A stretch of 49,159 nt of DNA from contig NZ_VSTH01000064.1 of assembly GCF_008123965.1 (NCBI RefSeq), positions 1 to 49,159 on the forward strand, written 5' to 3'. The position numbers and the translations under genes were made by a program. A model generated the notes under the pieces. That model searched no databases, had not been told where the DNA came from, and saw only the letters and a program-made list of their open reading frames with translations. Each line of letters opens with the position of its first letter. Position 1 is the first letter of the stretch. The stretch is from Bradyrhizobium hipponense. Its GTDB lineage: Bacteria; Pseudomonadota; Alphaproteobacteria; Rhizobiales; Xanthobacteraceae. Below are positions 45,281 through 49,159 of this stretch, one piece after another.

Positions 45281-45294
45281 AAAGGCGGCCCTAA

Positions 45295-45341
45295 AGCATG
45301 ACCCGGAAAAGTGCGAAGCGGTTTTCCGAAAAGATCATGCG
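45295..45341. repeat. GCATGATC palindromic dispersed repeat, copy 2
   Basis: GCATGA...GATCATGC arms enclose CCGGAAAAGTGCGAAGCGG then TTTTCCG. It is the same family as 22386-22455 and is adjacent to the hairpin at 45354-45386. Confidence 0.65.
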
Positions 45342-45353
45342 CGAACAATTAAC

Positions 45354-45386
45354 CTGAAGCGCGATGAACACTTCATCGCGCTTCAG
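45354..45386 (-). repeat. CTGAAGCGCGATGAA hairpin overlapping the frr stop
   Basis: Perfect 15-bp arms around a 3-base loop. The left end on the minus strand overlaps the frr stop codon (45383-45385). Homologous to the hairpin at 22332-22376. It may act as a terminator or processing site between frr and uppS. Confidence 0.7.
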
Positions 45387-45946
45387 ACGGTGAGGATTTC
45401 TTTTTCCTTGGCGGCCAGCAACTGGTCGATCTCGACGATGGTGCTGTCGGTCGCCTTCTGCACGTCGCCGGCGAGACGCTCCTGGTCGTCCTCGGACATC
45501 TCGTGGTTCTTTTCGAGCTTCTTCAAAACGTCGAGGCCGTCGCGGCGGACATGGCGCGCGGCGACCTTGGCAGCTTCGGCGTATTTGTGCGCGACTTTGA
45601 CCAACTCCTTGCGCCGCTCCTCGTTGAGCTCGGGAATGCGTAGGCGCAGCACCTGTCCCTCAGTCGCGGGTGACAGGCCGAGATTGGAATCGACGATTGC
45701 CTTTTCGACCGCCTTGACCATCGACTTATCCCAGACCTGGACCGAGATCAGCCGCGGCTCCGGCACACTGACGGTGGCGAGCTGGTTGAGCGGCATGTGG
45801 CTGCCGTAAGCCTCGACCTGGACCGGGTCCAGCATCGATGCCGACGCACGTCCCGTGCGCAAGCCACCGAGTTCGTGCTTGAGGGACTGGACGGCGCCCT
45901 GCATGCGGCGCTTCAATTCGTTCATGTCGAAATTACCCGTCGGCAT
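45383..45946 (-). CDS. frr: ribosome recycling factor
   Basis: A 187-residue protein that, with EF-G, splits post-termination ribosomes. ELKRRMQGAVQSLKHELGGL and RTGRASASMLDPVQVEAYGS form the start of the three-helix domain I and domain II; TVSVPEPRLISVQVWDKSM and RRKELVKVAHKYAEAAKVAA are the other conserved parts. The ATG at 45946 has GGAG seven bases upstream; a GTG just before it is less likely. It follows pyrH by 91 bp, the usual order. Confidence 0.96.
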   Translation of the reverse strand: MPTGNFDMNELKRRMQGAVQSLKHELGGLRTGRASASMLDPVQVEAYGSHMPLNQLATVSVPEPRLISVQVWDKSMVKAVEKAIVDSNLGLSPATEGQVLRLRIPELNEERRKELVKVAHKYAEAAKVAARHVRRDGLDVLKKLEKNHEMSEDDQERLAGDVQKATDSTIVEIDQLLAAKEKEILTV

Positions 45947-46037
45947 CACGTTTCTCCTTCATAATCCCGGCCAGAACCCCGGCCAAAACTCCGGTGACGT
46001 CTCCGCGCCCTTCCCTCAAGGCGCGACCGATGAGCCG

Positions 46038-46754
46038 TCAGCCGGCGACGACGGTTCCGTGGCCGCCGCCACGCAGAATCGCGCCGATCGAACCCGGCTC
46101 CGCGATCGAGAACACGATGATAGGCAGCGACGTCTCGCGGGCAAGCGCAAAGGCGGTCGCATCCATCACCTTGTAGTCCCCTTCGATGGCCTGCGAATGC
46201 GTCAGCCGGTCGAACCTCTTGGCGGTCGGATCCTTCTTCGGGTCGGCCGAGTAGACGCCGTCGACATTGGTCGCCTTGAGCACCGCCTGGGCGCCGATCT
46301 CTGCGGCGCGCAGCACCGCGGTCGTGTCGGTGGTGAAGAACGGATTGCCGGTCCCGCCACCGAGCAGCACGATTCGGCCCTCGGCGAGGTATTTGTGTGC
46401 CGCCGCGCGGGTGAACAGTTCGGAAATCTCGGGCATGACGAAAGCCGACAGCGTCCGCGCCGGCGTGCCTTTGCGCTCGATCGCCGACTCCAGCGCGAGG
46501 CAGTTCATCACGGTGGCGAGCATGCCCATGGTGTCGCCGGTCGGGCGCGACACGCCACGGGAGGAGACCTCGACGCCGCGCACGATATTGCCGCCGCCGA
46601 TCACGACAGCCACCTCGGTGCCGAGATGACGGGCGGCGATCAGATCATCCGCGACCCGGTCGATGGTCGGCTGATCGATGCCAAACCCCTGCTGTCCCGC
46701 GAGATATTCGCCGGACAGCTTGATCACGACGCGACGATAGACCGGATCAGTCAT
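46038..46754 (-). CDS. pyrH: uridylate kinase
   Basis: A 238-residue UMP kinase of the amino acid kinase fold, needed for UTP and CTP synthesis. RRVVIKLSGEYLAGQQGFG at the start binds phosphate, V-V-I-G-G-G-N-I-V-R-G is the glycine loop, and D-T-M-G-M-L-A-T, GTGNPFFTTDTTAVLRAAE and ATNVDGVYSADPKKDP are the UMP and ATP site blocks. The ATG at 46754 follows GAGGAAAG. It lies between tsf and frr as in most proteobacteria. Confidence 0.96.
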   Translation of the reverse strand: MTDPVYRRVVIKLSGEYLAGQQGFGIDQPTIDRVADDLIAARHLGTEVAVVIGGGNIVRGVEVSSRGVSRPTGDTMGMLATVMNCLALESAIERKGTPARTLSAFVMPEISELFTRAAAHKYLAEGRIVLLGGGTGNPFFTTDTTAVLRAAEIGAQAVLKATNVDGVYSADPKKDPTAKRFDRLTHSQAIEGDYKVMDATAFALARETSLPIIVFSIAEPGSIGAILRGGGHGTVVAG

Positions 46755-46791
46755 GAGCACTTTCCTCGTCCGGGCGCCGCTTCCGGCGGCA

Positions 46792-46813
46792 CGCCGGAAG
46801 GAAGTTTCCGGCG
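46792..46813 (-). terminator. hairpin just after the tsf stop
   Basis: CGCCGGAA and TTCCGGCG form an 8-bp stem with a 6-base loop, directly downstream of the tsf stop. There is no T run, so it may be a 3' stabilising or attenuating hairpin, not a full terminator. Confidence 0.45.
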
Positions 46814-46814
46814 C

Positions 46815-47738
46815 TTACTTCTTGCCGCTGGCGGCGGCGACTTCGGCCGCGAAGTCGTTTTCCTGCTTCTCGATTCCCTCGCCGAGAGCATAGCGCACGA
46901 AGCCCGCGATCTTCACGGGGCCGCCGACCTTGCCCTCAGCCTCCTTCAGCGCCTGCGCCACCGACTTGCCGGTGTCGTGGATGAAGGCCTGCTCGAGCAG
47001 GCAGACTTCCTTGTAATAGGTCTTGAGGCCGGACTCGACGATCTTCTCGATCACGTTCTCCGGCTTGCCCTGCTGGCGATACTTGTCCGCGAGCACGTCC
47101 TTTTCGCGCTTGACGACGGCCGGATCGAGGCCGGACGGATCGAGCGCGAGCGGGTTGGCGGCCGCGACATGCATCGCGATCTGGCGGCCGAGCGCTGCGA
47201 GCTCGTCGGCCTTGCCGGGCGATTCCAGCGCGACGATCACGCCCATCTTGCCGGCGCCGTCGATGACCGCGCCGTGAACGTAGCTCGACACCACGCCCTG
47301 GCTCACTTCGAGCGAAGCGGCGCGGCGCAGCGTCATGTTCTCGCCGATGGTGGCGATCGCGTCATTGATGGCGGTTTCCACCGTGACGTCGCCGAGCTTG
47401 GCAGCCTTGATCTTCTCGACATCGGCACCGACGTCAAACGCCACCTGGGCTATCATCTTGACTAGGCCCTGGAACTGGCCGTTGCGCGCGACGAAGTCGG
47501 TCTCGGAGTTGACCTCGACCACGACGCCCTTGCTGCCCTTGGTGAGCGCGCCGATCAGGCCCTCGGCCGCGACGCGGCCCGACTTCTTGGCGGCCTTGGA
47601 CAGGCCCTTCTTGCGCAGCCAATCCTGCGCCGCTTCCATATCACCGCTGGTCTCGGTGAGCGCAGCCTTGCAGTCCATCATGCCCGCGCCGGTGGATTCG
47701 CGCAGGTCCTTGACCATCGCCGCTGTGATCGTTGCCAT
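46815..47738 (-). CDS. tsf: elongation factor Ts
   Basis: A 307-residue guanine nucleotide exchange factor for EF-Tu. ATITAAMVKDLRESTGAGMM and DCKAALTETSGDMEAAQDWL form the N-terminal UBA-like domain, and V-E-V-N-S-E-T-D-F-V-A-R-N is the EF-Tu contact motif. The dimerisation part follows and the C-terminus is Lys-rich. The ATG at 47738 starts the conserved MATITAAMVK; the longer frame upstream is not conserved. It is separated from rpsB by 132 bp containing a hairpin. Confidence 0.96.
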   Translation of the reverse strand: MATITAAMVKDLRESTGAGMMDCKAALTETSGDMEAAQDWLRKKGLSKAAKKSGRVAAEGLIGALTKGSKGVVVEVNSETDFVARNGQFQGLVKMIAQVAFDVGADVEKIKAAKLGDVTVETAINDAIATIGENMTLRRAASLEVSQGVVSSYVHGAVIDGAGKMGVIVALESPGKADELAALGRQIAMHVAAANPLALDPSGLDPAVVKREKDVLADKYRQQGKPENVIEKIVESGLKTYYKEVCLLEQAFIHDTGKSVAQALKEAEGKVGGPVKIAGFVRYALGEGIEKQENDFAAEVAAASGKK

Positions 47739-47832
47739 CGTTGAAAATCCTTTTTGCCTGCCGGTTTGCCGCGGCGTGGCATCGAAGCGCCCGCCGCGGT
47801 CCATCTCAGGAATTCGCGTCAACTGAAATGGT

Positions 47833-47851
47833 GGCCGGATCGTGTCCGGCC
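47833..47851 (-). promoter_or_regulatory. hairpin in the rpsB-tsf spacer
   Basis: GGCCGGA and TCCGGCC form a 7-bp stem with a 5-base loop 20 bp after the rpsB stop. It may be a partial terminator setting the ratio of rpsB to tsf transcript, as described for the same gene pair in enterobacteria; this is inference. Confidence 0.45.
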
Positions 47852-47870
47852 AACCCGTCGCTGCTTTTGA

Positions 47871-48866
47871 CTATTCCGCTTCCGCGGTCAGCGCCTTGGC
47901 CTTGGCCACCCAGGCGTCCGCACGGCTCGGCAGTCCGACTTCTTCGCCGATCTTGTGGGCGGTGTCGTGGTCGAGCTCGGCGAGCTGCCAGAAGTGGAAG
48001 ATGCCGAGGTCGTTGAACTTCTTCTCGATCGCACCCGACACGCCCGGGAGCTTCTTGAGGTCGTCGGCGGTGCCACGCGGACCGGCAAGGCCCTGGAAGC
48101 CGCTCGATGCGGGCGGCAGCTCTTCGGCGACGACCGGCTGGGCCGACGCGCCGACGTCGATGCCGGAATCGCCCTGGGCGCGCCCGATGCCGTCGATCGC
48201 CGCGCGCGCAACGAGATCGCAGTACAACGCGATCGCGCGGCCGGCGTCGTCATTGCCCGGCACCACATAGGTGATGCCCTTCGGGTCCGAATTGGTGTCG
48301 ACGATCGCGGCGACCGGGATGTTCAGCCGCTGGGCTTCCTGGATCGCGATGTCTTCCTTGTTGGTGTCGATCACGAAGATCAGGTCGGGCAGGCCGCCCA
48401 TGTCCTTGATGCCGCCGAGCGAACGGTCGAGCTTGTCGCGCTCGCGCTGAAGCGTCAGGCGCTCCTTCTTGGTGTAGGCGTTGGCATCGCCGCCGGCCAG
48501 CACCTCGTCGAGGTGGCGCAGGCGCTTGATCGAGGCCGAGATCGTCTTCCAGTTGGTCAGCGTGCCGCCGAGCCAGCGCGAATTGACGAAGTACTGCGCG
48601 CAGCGCTTGGCCGCGTCGGCAACGCCGTCCTGCGCCTGGCGCTTGGTGCCGACGAACAGGATACGGCCGCCCTTGGCGACGGTGTCGCTGACCGCCTGCA
48701 AGGCGTGATGCAGCAACGGCACGGTCTGGGCGAGATCGACGATGTGTATGTTGTTGCGGCTGCCGAAAATGAACGGCGCCATTTTCGGATTCCAGCGGTG
48801 AGACTGGTGACCAAAGTGCACGCCAGCTTCGAGCAGCTGACGCATAGTGAAATCGGGTAGTGCCAT
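47871..48866 (-). CDS. rpsB: 30S ribosomal protein S2
   Basis: A 331-residue ribosomal protein, longer than the roughly 240 residues of enterobacteria. ALPDFTMRQLLEAGVHFGHQ, RWNPKMAPFIFGSRNNIHIV and LFVGTKRQAQDGVADAAKR are the standard S2 blocks, with P-D-L-I-F-V-I-D-T-N-K-E and P-V-A-A-I-V-D-T-N following. The C-terminal extension (LPGVSGAIEKKFNDLGIFHF) is a helix-hairpin-helix-like module typical of Rhizobiales S2. The start MALPDF at 48866 is chosen over the longer frame. The likely promoter is at 48980-49007. Confidence 0.96.
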   Translation of the reverse strand: MALPDFTMRQLLEAGVHFGHQSHRWNPKMAPFIFGSRNNIHIVDLAQTVPLLHHALQAVSDTVAKGGRILFVGTKRQAQDGVADAAKRCAQYFVNSRWLGGTLTNWKTISASIKRLRHLDEVLAGGDANAYTKKERLTLQRERDKLDRSLGGIKDMGGLPDLIFVIDTNKEDIAIQEAQRLNIPVAAIVDTNSDPKGITYVVPGNDDAGRAIALYCDLVARAAIDGIGRAQGDSGIDVGASAQPVVAEELPPASSGFQGLAGPRGTADDLKKLPGVSGAIEKKFNDLGIFHFWQLAELDHDTAHKIGEEVGLPSRADAWVAKAKALTAEAE

Positions 48867-48979
48867 CGTTCTAATTCTCCGGTTGGTTCCTCCGGAAGCG
48901 TGTGAGCAAAACGGAGCGTTGTCGCCCCGGCTGCCACCGGACGGCCTTGTGAGCCATGCTTCCGTGTGAGATGGCGCGC

Positions 48980-49007
48980 TGTATAGCGCGATTTCGGCCA
49001 GAAGCAA
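48980..49007 (-). promoter_or_regulatory. sigma-70-type promoter of rpsB
   Basis: On the minus strand TTGCTT (49002-49007) and TATACA (48980-48985) are 16 bp apart, about 115 bp upstream of the rpsB ATG and downstream of the terminator of the preceding gene. Confidence 0.55.
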
Positions 49008-49012
49008 GGAAA

Positions 49013-49051
49013 TAAGGGCCTTTCGGGGGCGCTTGTCGCCCGCAAAAGGCC
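49013..49051 (-). terminator. Rho-independent terminator of the gene upstream of rpsB
   Basis: On the minus strand GGGCCTTT...AAAGGCCC arms enclose an inner CGGGCG-ACAA-GCGCCC stem, followed by TTATTTCCTT. It ends the transcript of the partial gene at 49077-49159. Confidence 0.75.
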
Positions 49052-49076
49052 CGTTCCGCGAATACCGCCCGGTGGC

Positions 49077-49159
49077 CTAGCACTTGGGCTGGTTAGGCGG
49101 GCATTTCTTGGCCGCGGGGGGCGGCGGCGGCGCAGGGCGCGGCGGCGGCGCGACCGGAC
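49077..49159 (-). CDS. C-terminal end of an unidentified proline-rich protein (partial)
   Basis: Only the last 26 codons are in the window. The frame reads V-A-P-P-P-R-P-A-P-P-P-P-P-A-A-K-K-C and ends C-P-P-N-Q-P-K-C before TAG. A Pro-rich tail ending in two cysteines suggests an exported or cell-surface protein; the family cannot be told from this fragment. The terminator at 49013-49051 follows it. Confidence 0.5.
   Translation of the reverse strand, partial: PVAPPPRPAPPPPPAAKKCPPNQPKC

Noticed and set aside
45855..47465. 536-codon open frame opposite frr, pyrH and tsf
   Set aside because: It spans three certain genes in antisense and has no family features.

Overview
The window looks like chromosomal DNA of a slow-growing alphaproteobacterium of the Bradyrhizobium/Rhodopseudomonas group (Nitrobacteraceae). 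The reasons are high GC, the gene order rpsB-tsf-pyrH-frr-uppS-cdsA-dxr-rseP-bamA-lpxD-fabZ-lpxA-lpxI-lpxB, LpxI in place of LpxH, an Omp31-type porin, and short dispersed repeats of the TGTAGGGTGGGC and GCATGATC/AAGCGCGATGA kinds typical of these genomes. Protein names come from motif recognition and memory of families; no search was run.

Positions 1 to about 15,753 are an integrated genetic element. Its right end lies inside comEC, cut at the conserved S-I-S-G motif, 123-160 bp from a tyrosine recombinase gene. From the integrase inward the early genes, all on the minus strand, are int, a 154-aa protein, an AlpA-like excisionase, a PC4/Sub1-like ssDNA-binding protein, a 178-aa protein and a D5/P4-type primase-helicase. 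A repeat-rich stretch at 11,303-11,390 follows and is a candidate replication origin or operator. Next comes a chain of small unknown genes joined by ATGA overlaps, ending in a secreted duplicated beta-helix protein. The far left holds cargo: a methyltransferase, an exported protein, an Omp31-like porin, an orphan antitoxin-like regulator and several small rhizobial proteins. No capsid, terminase or portal gene is visible, so the element resembles a satellite or defective phage. Four of its genes (int, primase, a DNA-binding-like protein and a small cargo gene) look frameshifted, whereas no break is visible in the genes to the right, so the element is probably decaying and fixed in place. The left end is not in the window.

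Positions 15,752-24,200 hold the comEC stub, a DUF2171 protein, an MFS symporter, a SPW-repeat membrane protein, a small rhizobial protein, a second type I glutamine synthetase, an orphan TRAP solute receptor and glnS.

Positions 24,300-33,800 hold gltX, gltA and a sugar-uptake operon (ROK regulator, binding protein, two permeases, ATPase and an SDR dehydrogenase with overlapping starts). The operon is bracketed by copies of one intergenic repeat and looks like a cassette placed between gltA and lpxB.

Positions 33,776-49,159 are the core envelope, isoprenoid and translation block on the minus strand. Transcription starts upstream of rpsB and runs through tsf, pyrH, frr, uppS (undecaprenyl carrier), cdsA (phospholipid), dxr (MEP pathway), rseP (envelope stress protease), bamA (outer membrane assembly), lpxD-fabZ-lpxA-lpxI-lpxB (lipid A and fatty acids). 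The window ends in the proline-rich tail of an unidentified gene.
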